This document shows, piece by piece, positions 1-8,686 of a DNA stretch of 64,000 nt. The translations under genes and the position numbers were made by a program. The DNA is from DASPTT01 sp035623275. Lineage in GTDB: Bacteria > Actinomycetota > Acidimicrobiia > Acidimicrobiales > UBA8190. The notes under the pieces were generated by a model. It searched no databases. It had not been told where the DNA came from and saw only the letters and a list, made by a program, of their open reading frames with translations. How positions within the stretch are numbered: position 1 is the stretch's first letter; every line of letters begins with the position of its first letter. Where the stretch lies: positions 1 through 64,000 of the forward strand of contig DASPTT010000133.1 of NCBI GenBank assembly GCA_035623275.1, given 5' to 3'.

Positions 1-678
1 GGCCAGACGGTCGGTGGTGGTGGTGCCGGGCCGCTGTCCGCCACTGTCTTCGCCACCGTGCTCGTCCCCGGGGTCGTGGGCATCTCGATCATGTTCCAGG
101 GCGTGCAGTCGGTGGCGCTGCAGATGGCGCAGGAGTTCGGCTACACCCGCGAGATCGAGGACCGGGTGCAGGCCCCGTGCCCGATCTGGCTGGTGGCCCT
201 GTCCAAGGTCATCTCCGGCGCCCTGCAAGGCGTCATCTCGGCGGTGATCGTCCTGCCCATCGCCTCCGTCGTGCACGCGGCAGGGGTGGAGGCACGCATC
301 GACCTGCACTGGCTGATCATCCTCTCCGTGGTGCCGCTGTCGTGCGTGACCATGGCCTCGTTGGGACTGGTGCTGGGCACGAGCTTCGAGCCCCGGAACA
401 TCGGGCTCATGTTCGGCTTCGTGGTCCTGCCGATCACCTTCCTCGGCGGCACCTACTACGCCTGGACGCGCCTCGCACCGGTCGAGCTCGGGCCCTGGCA
501 CTGGCTCCAGACCCTGGTGCTCGTGAACCCGCTGATCTACGTCAACGAGGGGATGCGCGCCGCCTTCACCAACGCGCCCCACATGCACCTCTACGTCATC
601 TATCCGGTGCTCACGGCGTTCTTCGCGGGCTTCCTGTGGATCGGGCTCCGCAACTTCCGCCGACGGGTGCTCTCCTGA
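1..678 (+). CDS. ABC-2 type transporter permease, 5'-truncated
   Basis: Open from the first base of the window, so the N-terminus is missing and about 225 residues remain. Several hydrophobic segments are visible (VVGISIMFQGVQSV, ISAVIVLPIASVV, LIILSVVPLSCVTMASLGLVL, IGLMFGFVVLPITFLGG, YVIYPVLTAFFAGFLWIGL). The late motif NPLIYVNEGMRAAF corresponds to the NPxxYxxExxR signature near the last loop of NodJ/DrrB-type permeases. Such proteins form the membrane channel of drug or polysaccharide exporters and pair with an ATPase that would lie upstream, outside the window. The C-terminus RNFRRRVLS is typical. The substrate cannot be told. Confidence 0.88.
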   Translation, partial: GQTVGGGGAGPLSATVFATVLVPGVVGISIMFQGVQSVALQMAQEFGYTREIEDRVQAPCPIWLVALSKVISGALQGVISAVIVLPIASVVHAAGVEARIDLHWLIILSVVPLSCVTMASLGLVLGTSFEPRNIGLMFGFVVLPITFLGGTYYAWTRLAPVELGPWHWLQTLVLVNPLIYVNEGMRAAFTNAPHMHLYVIYPVLTAFFAGFLWIGLRNFRRRVLS

Positions 679-694
679 CGCAGTCCCCCTCGGC

Positions 695-1231
695 TCAGGG
701 CGCCGACGGAGACGCGGCCGTGGGAGACGGGGACAGTGCCGAGGAGTACGGTGCGCCCGGAGAGGGCCCGGCCCACGTCGCCCCGTCCCACCAGCGCACC
801 GCTCCGGGTCGCTCGGGATCGGCGTACCAACCCGGTGGCGGTCCGCCCACCGCCGGTGCACCCGGTCCGGCCGACGCCGCCGTCCCCTCCTTGTCGATCC
901 GCTTCACCACCGGCGGCAGCACCACGCCGATGCCGATGGCCAGCAGGACCAGCCCCCCGGCCAGACCCATGCGCGTGTTCGTGGCGCGCTGGCACTGGCC
1001 GACGAAGGCGTTCCACAGCGCGAGCTGGCCGGACGACGCCGAAGGCTTGGGCCCCGCGCCGATCGACACCGGGTTGAAGAACGCCTCGGCCGGGGTCTCC
1101 GAGCCCATCCCCGGGCCACACGTGCCGCCCACGCTGGGGGCCGGCAGGGGGATCACCGCGACGGCCAGCGCGCAGCCCACGAGCACGGCCGCGGCGACCG
1201 TGCAGACGATGCGCAACGTCCGGAAGGTCAC
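695..1231 (-). CDS. DUF2510 membrane protein
   Basis: 178 residues from a GTG start (VTFRTLRIV); the open frame continues upstream but there it only mirrors the subtilase gene. A first hydrophobic helix (about residues 7-28) is followed by an extracytoplasmic loop with two cysteines, a second helix (GLAGGLVLLAIGIGVVLPPVV), and a C-terminal DUF2510 domain with its usual PPGWYADP...RWWDGATW pattern. DUF2510 is a short domain common at the ends of actinobacterial membrane proteins; its role is unknown. It lies downstream of the subtilase on the same strand, separated by a strong hairpin, and converges on the permease gene. Confidence 0.8.
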   Translation of the reverse strand: MTFRTLRIVCTVAAAVLVGCALAVAVIPLPAPSVGGTCGPGMGSETPAEAFFNPVSIGAGPKPSASSGQLALWNAFVGQCQRATNTRMGLAGGLVLLAIGIGVVLPPVVKRIDKEGTAASAGPGAPAVGGPPPGWYADPERPGAVRWWDGATWAGPSPGAPYSSALSPSPTAASPSAP

Positions 1232-1265
1232 CGGCCGATCGTACGCGGGCGGGCACCACAGGTGT

Positions 1266-1290
1266 CGGCGCCCGCGGATCGCGGGCGCCG
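1266..1290 (-). terminator. Perfect 11-bp hairpin after the subtilase gene
   Basis: CGGCGCCCGCG, loop GAT, then its exact reverse complement. It begins four bases past the subtilase stop on the minus strand. No T-run follows, as is usual for hairpin terminators in high-GC actinobacteria. Confidence 0.7.
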
Positions 1291-1293
1291 AGG

Positions 1294-2463
1294 TCAGGGC
1301 GCCTTGACGAGCCCGGCGCCTCGATCCCGCTGGGGCACGTCCTTGGCGAACGCGTTCGGCTTCGCCCTGGCCATCAGCTGAGCGGCGACGAACTGGGCCT
1401 TGCCGGGGAACCCCGCGACGGGGGCGGCTTCCCACCACAACGCGGCCGCCCCGGCCACGTGTGGGCAGGCCATGCTCGTGCCGCTCATCACGGCGGAGCC
1501 GCCGCCCGGTGCGGCGGAGAAGACGTCGACCCCCGGACCCGAGACGACGGGGTTGGCGTTGGAGAAGGGGGCGATCCGCAACTCGTCCGGATCCCGGCGG
1601 GCCGCGCCGACGGAGACCACGTCCTCCGCCGCGGCCGGCGTGCTCACGTCGACCACGAAGTCCGGCCGGACGTCGCGCCGGCTGTCGTTCCCGGCGGCCG
1701 CCACCACGACGCAACCCCTCCCCGCGGACTCCATGGCGCGGGCCACGTCCATGATGGCGTCGAACATCCGCAGGTTGCCCCGGTACTTCTCCAACGCGTG
1801 CGACGTGGCGATGTCCACCGGCCAGCCCTGCTCGACCTCGTACTCGACCTCCGCGGCGAAGTTGAAGCCCAGGGACATCGAGATGACCTGCGCTCCCTCG
1901 GTGAGCGCCCACATCATCCCTTCGAGCAGCGCCTCGCTGGTGCCGCTGCCTTCGTCGTCGAGCACCTTGCCGATCAGCGCCCTGGAGATCCCGGGGGCCA
2001 CGCCGATCCGCCGCCCGTCGATCTCACCGCCGAACACCGTGCCCGCACAGTGCGTGCCGTGGCCGTGCCGGTCGCCGTCGCCGGTCCCCGTGAAGTCCTT
2101 CTGGGCGATGTCGACGTGGTCGAAGGCCGGATGATCGGCGGCGATGCCGGTGTCGAGGACGGCAACCGTCACTCCCACCCCTGTTTGCATCGTCCCCAGC
2201 GCGCCGATCGCGTCCAGCCCCCAGGCGGCGTCGCCGCCCGCGCCCTCGCGTGCGGCCGTCGGCGCGATCAGGCGCGTGGCGATCACCGGCGTGACCACCG
2301 CTGCGCGCAGGTCGCCGGCGATCTCCGCTTGCGCGGTGATGTCGGCGCTCACCGTGCGCATCTCGGGCTCGTTCAGGAAGGTCGCCGTGGCGCGAGCGCG
2401 GCGCGTGACGCGCTCCGGGACGTCGGCAGGGCGCAGGTCGCGCAGGACTACGAATCTGGTCAT
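1294..2463 (-). CDS. S8 family serine peptidase (subtilisin-like)
   Basis: 389 residues from ATG (MTRFVVLRDL). The triad is readable: Asp104 in AVLDTGIAADHP, His135 in GHGTHCAGT, and the serine in SGTSMACPHVAGAAALW near residue 345; the oxyanion Asn is in AAAGND. There is no signal peptide, so the enzyme appears cytosolic unless exported another way. The N-terminal 75 residues resemble a short prodomain-like region. The stretch between His and Ser carries an insertion (EVEYEVEQGWPVDIATSHALEKY). It is divergent from the CHAT gene across 191 bp. Cytosolic subtilases next to CHAT proteins may act in signalling or defence cleavage cascades; that is inference. Confidence 0.93.
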   Translation of the reverse strand: MTRFVVLRDLRPADVPERVTRRARATATFLNEPEMRTVSADITAQAEIAGDLRAAVVTPVIATRLIAPTAAREGAGGDAAWGLDAIGALGTMQTGVGVTVAVLDTGIAADHPAFDHVDIAQKDFTGTGDGDRHGHGTHCAGTVFGGEIDGRRIGVAPGISRALIGKVLDDEGSGTSEALLEGMMWALTEGAQVISMSLGFNFAAEVEYEVEQGWPVDIATSHALEKYRGNLRMFDAIMDVARAMESAGRGCVVVAAAGNDSRRDVRPDFVVDVSTPAAAEDVVSVGAARRDPDELRIAPFSNANPVVSGPGVDVFSAAPGGGSAVMSGTSMACPHVAGAAALWWEAAPVAGFPGKAQFVAAQLMARAKPNAFAKDVPQRDRGAGLVKAP

Positions 2464-2549
2464 CGGACACCCCCGCTGGTCGTCGGCCTGCCCGCACCGT
2501 ACAGCCGTGCGCGCCGCTGTGCCCGGGTGATCGCAGTGCTCGACACGCC

Positions 2550-2566
2550 TGTCGTTGCACACGACA
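2550..2566. promoter_or_regulatory. Inverted repeat between the divergent subtilase and CHAT genes
   Basis: TGTCGT-TGCAC-ACGACA: perfect 6-bp arms around five bases, in the 191-bp divergent intergenic region. Candidate operator; no regulator is encoded next to it. Confidence 0.35.
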
Positions 2567-2654
2567 ACGCCGCGAGGCGGCGGGCGCCGTGGAGGACGAA
2601 ACGGCGCGTTGTTACGCTCGCCCCGAGGGTCCAGGCGCGTTGAGAGGAGGCCAG

Positions 2655-3689
2655 ATGAGCGAACCCGTTCGCGTCCTCGTGGTGGTTTCCGACCCGGCGG
2701 CGGAGGTGAGCGGTCGGCGGCTGTCGGTGGGACTCGACTACAAGACCATCGAGCAACAGGTGCAGGCCAGCTCCTACCAGGACCTCATCAAGGTCGACGC
2801 GCTCATCGAACCCACGGCCGCCGAGCTGATGCACCGGCTGATCGCGACCAGCCCCCACGTCGTCCATTTCGCCTGCCACGGCTCGCCCACCGGTATCAGA
2901 CTGCGATCGTCTGCGAACCAGTGGAACCCCACCGAGCTCCCCAAGGAGGTGCTGCGGGACTTCTTGGCCGGCACGGGGAGCGTGCGGCTCGTCGTGTGCA
3001 ACAGCTGCGACACCCGAGGGGTGGGCGAGGCCTTGTCCGACACGGTCGACTTCGTCGTGGCCATGTCCGACGAGATCTCGGACGGCGCGGCGACGGTCTT
3101 CGCCAGCAGCTTCTACTTCGGCCTGGCCTCGGGCCTGTCCGTCAACCTCGCGTTCGACATGGGCCGGCGCAGGATCGGCCTGGAGAACCTCAACGAGTCC
3201 CACATACCGGCGCTCCTGGTGCGCGAGCAGTGCAAAGCGCAGGCCGACGAGGCGTTCGTCACGGCGATCGACCGAGCCGAGGAGCGCCCTCGGACGTCGC
3301 CGCTCACACTGGTCCCCCCGGACGGGATGGGGACGGAGCACGGGTACCGATACAGCGTCATGGAGATCTGCGAAGGTCGGCACTGGCCCGATGACGACGA
3401 CATCCTCAACCATCCCGTCGAGTTCGAAACGGACGACGGCCGGCTCGTCGCCCATGTGCTCAACGCCCGGCTGGGCCTGCAGTACAAGTGCCTGGTCGAC
3501 CTGCCCGAGCACGCCCCGTCGGACGAAGAGCTCACCCGTCGCTTCGAGGAGCACGGGTGGAGCGATCCCCAACGCGACGGTCAGGTCTTCGAGCATCCGA
3601 GCCGGCGTTGGTTCCTGAGCGGCAACGCGGACCTCCGCTGCACGTCAGCAGAGGGCTACGTCAACGACTTCCGGCCCTTCTCGCCCTAG
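2655..3689 (+). CDS. CHAT-domain (caspase-like) protein
   Basis: 344 residues; the ATG follows a GAGAGGAGG ribosome site. The CHAT fold shows as a beta-strand start (VRVLVVVSDP), the His motif HVVHFACHGSP (catalytic His75) and the Cys motif RLVVCNSCDT (catalytic Cys118), then a segment typical of CHAT proteins that ends HIPALLVRE at residue 190. CHAT domains are cysteine proteases of the caspase/separase clan. Residues about 215-344 form a separate acidic C-terminal domain (SVMEICEGRHWPDDDD...) that I do not recognise; it may be a recognition or effector-associated module. The gene is followed 9 bp later by a papain-like gene, so the two are probably co-translated. Confidence 0.82.
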   Translation: MSEPVRVLVVVSDPAAEVSGRRLSVGLDYKTIEQQVQASSYQDLIKVDALIEPTAAELMHRLIATSPHVVHFACHGSPTGIRLRSSANQWNPTELPKEVLRDFLAGTGSVRLVVCNSCDTRGVGEALSDTVDFVVAMSDEISDGAATVFASSFYFGLASGLSVNLAFDMGRRRIGLENLNESHIPALLVREQCKAQADEAFVTAIDRAEERPRTSPLTLVPPDGMGTEHGYRYSVMEICEGRHWPDDDDILNHPVEFETDDGRLVAHVLNARLGLQYKCLVDLPEHAPSDEELTRRFEEHGWSDPQRDGQVFEHPSRRWFLSGNADLRCTSAEGYVNDFRPFSP

Positions 3690-3698
3690 GAGGAGCCG

Positions 3699-4934
3699 GT
3701 GGCCGCCAAGATCCGCATGGCATCGGAGGTCGGGTCGTTCATCGCCGCGTTGCATCCGGGGGACGTGCTGCTCTTCGACACGCTCCATCCCCTGAGCGAA
3801 CTGATCAAGTTCGCCGAGAACCGCCCCGCCAACCACGCCGGGATCTATCTCGGCCACAACGAGTTCGCCCACGTCGGGCGCCACGTCCGCGGCGCGCGGC
3901 GCGGCGGTCCCCCGGTCAAGCCGGCGGCCAGGACGGAGCGGCTCGACGCGTGGCTGGCGCCGCCCCCCGGCCCCTACGACCGGACCGTCACCGCACTGCG
4001 TCACCCCCGCCTGGCCGCCAGGGCGACCGACGCGGATCGGGTGATCCAGCGGACGCTGGCCTACACCAACCCGCGCGACACGACGTACGACTACGTGAGC
4101 CTCCTCGCCCTGATGGTCCCGTCGCTGCTTCGGACCTACAAGGGCTATCTGAAGGACAAGCGGACCCTGCGGCTGGTGCTCGGGACCATGCGCGCCGCGT
4201 CACGCGCCATCGTCGACGTGATCGGCAAGGAGGGCCCCTCCCGGGACGGCCGGTCCCTCACCTGCTCCGAGTTCGTCTACCGGTGCTTCGACGAAGCGGG
4301 GCCCGCCTACCGCATCGAGGTGCTCGAGCCCCTGGGCAGCTGGCCCGACCCCGCGACGCTGCGGTCACCGGCGAGCGCGACGACCAAGGACGGCCGCCGA
4401 CGGCGACCGAGAACGGCCGGCGGCGGGGCGGGGACCGCGGGGGTCGACGTCCCCCCGGTGCCGACGACGGTGGCGGCAGGGGGCGCCACGGTCGTGCGCG
4501 GGGCGGACCTCGTCCTCTTCGGCGACAGCTTCCGGGCCGACATCCTCGGCCCGATGCCCGTCGGCGACGAGGCGGCGGCCGTCGCCCCCCCGCTGGCGCC
4601 GAAGACCGTGGCCCGGGCGACGGCCGTGCCCGGCGGCGCGGCCGGTCCGGCGGGCGGGAGGGAGGCGAGGGCGGCCGGCACATCCCGTGACCTCGCCCTC
4701 GTCGCCGCCCAGGTGGTCCTGGACATGCTCTGGACCAACCGGTGGCTCGGCAAGTACGACGACGCCGTCGACGGTGCCTCACGCGGCGACGTGCTCCCCG
4801 ACCTGGTCACGCCGCGCGACCTGTGGTCCTCGCCGTCCCTCTCCGCGGTGGCCGTGCTCCACCGGCCCCCCGACCCCGCCGTGGACACCGGCCTCGACGG
4901 CGTGCCCCGCCCGACCGACCTGCTCGGGGGCTGA
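3699..4934 (+). CDS. Permuted papain-like (YiiX/NlpC-P60 type) cysteine hydrolase
   Basis: 411 residues, GTG start directly after AGGAGG that overlaps the preceding stop. The N-terminal motif HPGDVLLFD...NHAGIYLGHNEFAHV holds the catalytic His and the later LTCSEFVYRCFDEAG holds the catalytic Cys. This His-before-Cys order is that of the circularly permuted NlpC/P60-like fold (YiiX/YebB type), whose members hydrolyse peptides, amides or lipids. Past residue about 220 the chain becomes low-complexity and Ala/Gly/Pro/Arg-rich, then ends in a further folded-looking segment (VAAQVVLDMLWTNRWLGKYDD). No signal peptide is visible. It is probably in one operon with the CHAT gene. Confidence 0.72.
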   Translation: MAAKIRMASEVGSFIAALHPGDVLLFDTLHPLSELIKFAENRPANHAGIYLGHNEFAHVGRHVRGARRGGPPVKPAARTERLDAWLAPPPGPYDRTVTALRHPRLAARATDADRVIQRTLAYTNPRDTTYDYVSLLALMVPSLLRTYKGYLKDKRTLRLVLGTMRAASRAIVDVIGKEGPSRDGRSLTCSEFVYRCFDEAGPAYRIEVLEPLGSWPDPATLRSPASATTKDGRRRRPRTAGGGAGTAGVDVPPVPTTVAAGGATVVRGADLVLFGDSFRADILGPMPVGDEAAAVAPPLAPKTVARATAVPGGAAGPAGGREARAAGTSRDLALVAAQVVLDMLWTNRWLGKYDDAVDGASRGDVLPDLVTPRDLWSSPSLSAVAVLHRPPDPAVDTGLDGVPRPTDLLGG

Positions 4935-4952
4935 GCCGGCACCGGCCGGGCG

Positions 4953-7900
4953 CTAGCCGCGACCGTCGGCGCAGCGCAGGCGCTCGAGCGCCCCCCCGAG
5001 ACCCGCGGCCTCGAGCTCCGCCTGCAGCGACGCCACGTCCTCGGGGTCCGGCCGACCCGCGCCGCGCGCCACGACGAGCCGGTCCGTGCGCGTGCGCAGC
5101 TCCCACGGACGCGCCCCGAGGCGCCGGCAGGCGTCGAGCGCCGCCACGAACGCGGCGTCGGCCGCGTCCGCGTCCCCGAGCGCGGCCTCGAGGAGCCCGA
5201 GGCAACGATCCGTCGGCCCGAACTCGCTGCTCAGTACGCCGACCACCGCGAACTGGCCGGTGCGCGGACCGAGCAGGCGCAGGAGGCGTTTGGCCGCCAC
5301 CTCGTCCGCCCCGACCCGCTCCACCAGCTCGGCGGCGAGGCACACCGCCGCCAGCCACACCTCCTCGGGCTCGTCGCGCAACGCCTCGAGGCCGCGCGCA
5401 AGGGCCGAGCGTGCGGCGGGACGATCCCCGCCGGCCGCGGCGGCCACACCCGCGCCCAGGGTAAAGGCCGGCACCTCCGGTGTGAGCGCCGCGACGGCCT
5501 GCACCACCGGGTACAGGCCGCCCAGACCCCCGCGGTGATAGGCGTCGACGAAGGCCACCGCCCCCATCGCCGCCGGGTTGTCCCGGTTGCCGTGTCGCTC
5601 GCCGATGGCGTTCGCCGTGACCACGTGCTCGTCCGCCACCTCGAAGCTGCCCCGCAGCCGAGCGCAGCTGGCCGCGGCCAGCTCGTAGGTCCACAGGGCC
5701 CTCGGCGTCCGGTGACCCGCGCAGGCCTGGCGCAGCTCGTCGAGCGAGCGGTCCATGCCCGGCCCGTCGGCTCCGGCCGCCGCGTCGATCAGCTTCGCCA
5801 GGCGCGCCTCGAACAGCCACTCGCCCGCGCCGAGACCTTCGGCCACGTCCACCAGCTCGTCGGCCCATTGCACGCGTTCGCTCATCTGACGGGACCGGGC
5901 GAGGTAGTGGCGGACGTGATACGCCGCGGCCAACGCCTGCGGGTCGCCGAGCTCCTTGGCCGCGTCGACGACCTCGTCGACGAATGCGGGGCTGACGACG
6001 CGGCGGTGGGGGGCGGCCGCTTCGAGGAACCAGTCGCGTGCCACTCGCAGCCGGAGCGGGGTCCACGTCGGCCCCGTGCGCTCGAGGGCCTCGGTCAGCA
6101 GGGCCCAGCGGAGATCCGAGGCGCCCACGGTCACACGCCCGATGGTGTCGGTGCCGACCGCGATGCGCGCCAGGCGCTCGTCGTCGCCCATGGCGCGTGC
6201 CAGATCGGCCGCCGTCGCCCACGCCACCTCCGCGTCCTGCAGGTTCCCGATCAGGGACTGCGCCCGGCCGAGGTGCAGCAGGAGGTCCGACCGGGCGCCG
6301 GGGTCCAGCGCGGCGTCCGCCTGCGCCAGGGCGCCGGCACACAGGACCCGTGCCGTCTCGAAGTCCAGCTGCTGCACCGCCCGCGCCGCCCCTCCCACAA
6401 CCAGGCCGACCATCACCTCCGTGTCCATCGCGGGGTACGCCGTCAGGGCATGGCGGGCGGCGTCGACCGCCGCACCGCGCTCGGCCAACAGCCCGGCCGC
6501 CCGGGCGTGCAGCAGGAGCTGCCGCCGATGCGAGATCGAGCCCAGGGCGACGTCGCGGATCAGCCCGTGGTCGAAGGCGAAGGCGTCGAGCACATCGGTC
6601 TCGACCACGAGGCCGGCCTCCAGCGCCTCCTCCAGCCACTCGGTGACCGCCCACGGGTCCCGCTCGCTCAGCGCGGCGAGCAGCCCCATGTCGAACTGCA
6701 TGCCGGCCACGGCGGCCGTGCCCAACAGCCGCCGCGCGTCTTCCGAGATCCGCTGCAGCCGGCGCCCGATCACGCGCTCGACGAGGGGGCTCACCGACGC
6801 CTGGGGCGAAGCGTGTGTCGGAGAGGGCTCCGACGTCACCGGACCGGCGGCGAGCACCTCCCGCACGAGGAGGGCGATGCCCGCGGTCTGCCCGAACAGC
6901 CAGGCCGCGGCCCCGTCCCGGTCGGCGGCCGCGCCGTCCTGGTCCATCGCCTGCATCAGCGACACGAGCTCGGCCTCCGTCAACCGCCCCACGTCCACCG
7001 TGGTCGTCTCGTCGCGCTTGAGAAGGTCGAGGAGCGGCACGTCGACGTCGGCGTGCACCGCGCCCCGCTCCGTCCTGACGGCGGCCACGATCACGACGGG
7101 CCGGGGCCACCGCCGGTCGAGGATGGCGTGCACCACCGACGCCACACCCTCGCCCATGCGGTGCGCGTCGTCCAGCAGCAGGAGCAGAGGCTCACCCGAA
7201 CCGGCGCGGACGAAGAACTGCAGCATCGCCTCGACCAGCCGGCTGCGCGCCAGCCAAAGGTCGTCGCCCGGCGGATCCGCCTGGGGGCCGAGCTCGGGCA
7301 CCAGCCACGACAGGTCCGCCCGCAGGTGGCCGACGCGCTCGAGGGCACCCGCACCCACGGTGTCGAGCACGTCGCGCACCATGTCCGCGAAGGGCGCGTA
7401 CGGCATTGCCATCCCCCGCTCCGCGGACCCCGTGGCCACCAGGACGCCCTCGGCCGCCGCCCGGGCTCGAAACTCGGCGAGCAGCCGGCTCTTGCCGCAC
7501 CCCGCCTCGCCCATCACCACCGTGAGCCGCGGCACGCCGTCGCGCACGGTGGCACCCAGGACGCCCATGAGCTGCTCGACCTGTCCATCGCGCCCGACGA
7601 GGGGCAGGAGCATGCCCCCGGTGCCCGGTCGCTCTCCCGAGGCGGCGCCGGGCGGGTCGCGGGGCGCCCGGGTCGACGGGAGCGCCGCGGCGCTCGAGGG
7701 CGACCGGCGCTCCACCGGGTGCCACGCGAGCTCCGGCGACTGCTCGAGGACGAGCCGCTCGAGCAGTCGCAGCTCGGGACCGGGCTCGATCCCGAGCTCC
7801 TCCACCAGGGCGCGCCGCACCCGTCCGTAGGCGGCCAGGGCGTCGGCCTGGCGGCCGCAGCGGTACAGGGCGGTCATGAGCTGCGCCCAGAGCCTCTCGC

Positions 7901-8486
7901 GCATCGGATGCTCGGCGACCAGCCCCTCGAGCTCGGCCGCCACCGGCGCATGACGGGCCAGCGCGAGGTCGGCGTCGATGCGCAGCTCGACCGCCTGGAG
8001 CCGCCGCTCCATCAAGCGCTGCGACTCGGTGGCGGCGAACGGTTCGTAGGCGAAATCGGCGAAGGCGGTGCCCCGCCACAGGCCCAGGGCCTCCCGCAGG
8101 TCCCCGGCGGCCTCCTCCGCGCCGCCCTCGGCGAGCGCCTCGGCCGCCCGGTCCACCGCACGGTCGAAGCGGACGGCGTCGATCTCGGAGGGGTCGACCG
8201 CCAGGACGTAGCCCGGGTGCCGGCTCTGGAGCAGCTCACGACGGCCGCCGGATCCGTCGCCGGCGTGCAGGACGCCGCGCAGGCGCGACACGTACGCGTG
8301 CAGCGTGCGGAGCGCCGAGGGGGGAGGTGCTCCCGCCCACACCTCCTCGATGATCCGGTCCGTCGAGAGCGCCTCGCCGGCGTGGATCGTGAGCAGGGCG
8401 AGCACGGCGCGCTGGCGGAATGCCCCGACCGCCACGACGTCCCCGCCGTCGTGGACCTCGAACGGTCCCAGCACACGGAAGTCCAT
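4953..8486 (-). CDS. SARP-family transcriptional regulator with AAA ATPase and TPR-like region
   Basis: 1177 residues from ATG (MDFRVLGPFEV). Residues about 1-95 are the OmpR-like winged helix of SARPs (VGAFRQRAVLALLTI...RTLHAYVSRLR); about 100-250 is the bacterial transcriptional activation domain (DADLALARHAPVAAELEGLVAEHP). An AAA/NACHT-like ATPase follows with Walker A GEAGCGKSRL and Walker B LLLLLDDAHRM. The remaining half is alpha-helical and TPR-like, with no LuxR helix-turn-helix at the end. AfsR-type SARPs bind direct heptamer repeats and activate pathway genes. Such repeats lie between this gene and the divergent cyclase operon, so that operon is the likely target. Confidence 0.92.
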   Translation of the reverse strand: MDFRVLGPFEVHDGGDVVAVGAFRQRAVLALLTIHAGEALSTDRIIEEVWAGAPPPSALRTLHAYVSRLRGVLHAGDGSGGRRELLQSRHPGYVLAVDPSEIDAVRFDRAVDRAAEALAEGGAEEAAGDLREALGLWRGTAFADFAYEPFAATESQRLMERRLQAVELRIDADLALARHAPVAAELEGLVAEHPMRERLWAQLMTALYRCGRQADALAAYGRVRRALVEELGIEPGPELRLLERLVLEQSPELAWHPVERRSPSSAAALPSTRAPRDPPGAASGERPGTGGMLLPLVGRDGQVEQLMGVLGATVRDGVPRLTVVMGEAGCGKSRLLAEFRARAAAEGVLVATGSAERGMAMPYAPFADMVRDVLDTVGAGALERVGHLRADLSWLVPELGPQADPPGDDLWLARSRLVEAMLQFFVRAGSGEPLLLLLDDAHRMGEGVASVVHAILDRRWPRPVVIVAAVRTERGAVHADVDVPLLDLLKRDETTTVDVGRLTEAELVSLMQAMDQDGAAADRDGAAAWLFGQTAGIALLVREVLAAGPVTSEPSPTHASPQASVSPLVERVIGRRLQRISEDARRLLGTAAVAGMQFDMGLLAALSERDPWAVTEWLEEALEAGLVVETDVLDAFAFDHGLIRDVALGSISHRRQLLLHARAAGLLAERGAAVDAARHALTAYPAMDTEVMVGLVVGGAARAVQQLDFETARVLCAGALAQADAALDPGARSDLLLHLGRAQSLIGNLQDAEVAWATAADLARAMGDDERLARIAVGTDTIGRVTVGASDLRWALLTEALERTGPTWTPLRLRVARDWFLEAAAPHRRVVSPAFVDEVVDAAKELGDPQALAAAYHVRHYLARSRQMSERVQWADELVDVAEGLGAGEWLFEARLAKLIDAAAGADGPGMDRSLDELRQACAGHRTPRALWTYELAAASCARLRGSFEVADEHVVTANAIGERHGNRDNPAAMGAVAFVDAYHRGGLGGLYPVVQAVAALTPEVPAFTLGAGVAAAAGGDRPAARSALARGLEALRDEPEEVWLAAVCLAAELVERVGADEVAAKRLLRLLGPRTGQFAVVGVLSSEFGPTDRCLGLLEAALGDADAADAAFVAALDACRRLGARPWELRTRTDRLVVARGAGRPDPEDVASLQAELEAAGLGGALERLRCADGRG

Positions 8487-8541
8487 TGCGCTCCTGTGCC
8501 GCCCGCCCGTTGCGATTGTAGGCGCCGCCCCGGGCCGCGTC

Positions 8542-8558
8542 CCTTGCAGCGTGCAAGG
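8542..8558. promoter_or_regulatory. Inverted repeat upstream of the SARP gene
   Basis: CCTTGCA-GCG-TGCAAGG, perfect 7-bp arms, 56 bp upstream of the SARP start codon in the 200-bp divergent region. It could be an operator for the SARP gene itself or a 5' UTR hairpin. Confidence 0.4.
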
Positions 8559-8585
8559 CGGTCGGACGCCGACGGGGGCAGCGCG

Positions 8586-8614
8586 CAACCGCGGCACAAC
8601 CGCCTCGCAACCGC
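8586..8614. promoter_or_regulatory. Putative SARP operator: three CAACCGC direct repeats at 11-bp pitch
   Basis: CAACCGC begins at 8586, 8597 and 8608, so three identical heptamers are separated by 4 bp each. SARP regulators are known to bind direct heptamer repeats with an 11-bp period placed a few bases before a -10 element. A weak candidate -10 (ATGAAT, 8622-8627) follows by 7 bp on the plus strand, pointing at the cyclase operon that starts at 8687. Confidence 0.6.
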
Positions 8615-8686
8615 CGGCGCCATGAATGACATGACGCCGACGGGGCCAAAGGAGGCCCCCGGGCGCGGCGACGGGAGGCGACGCCG

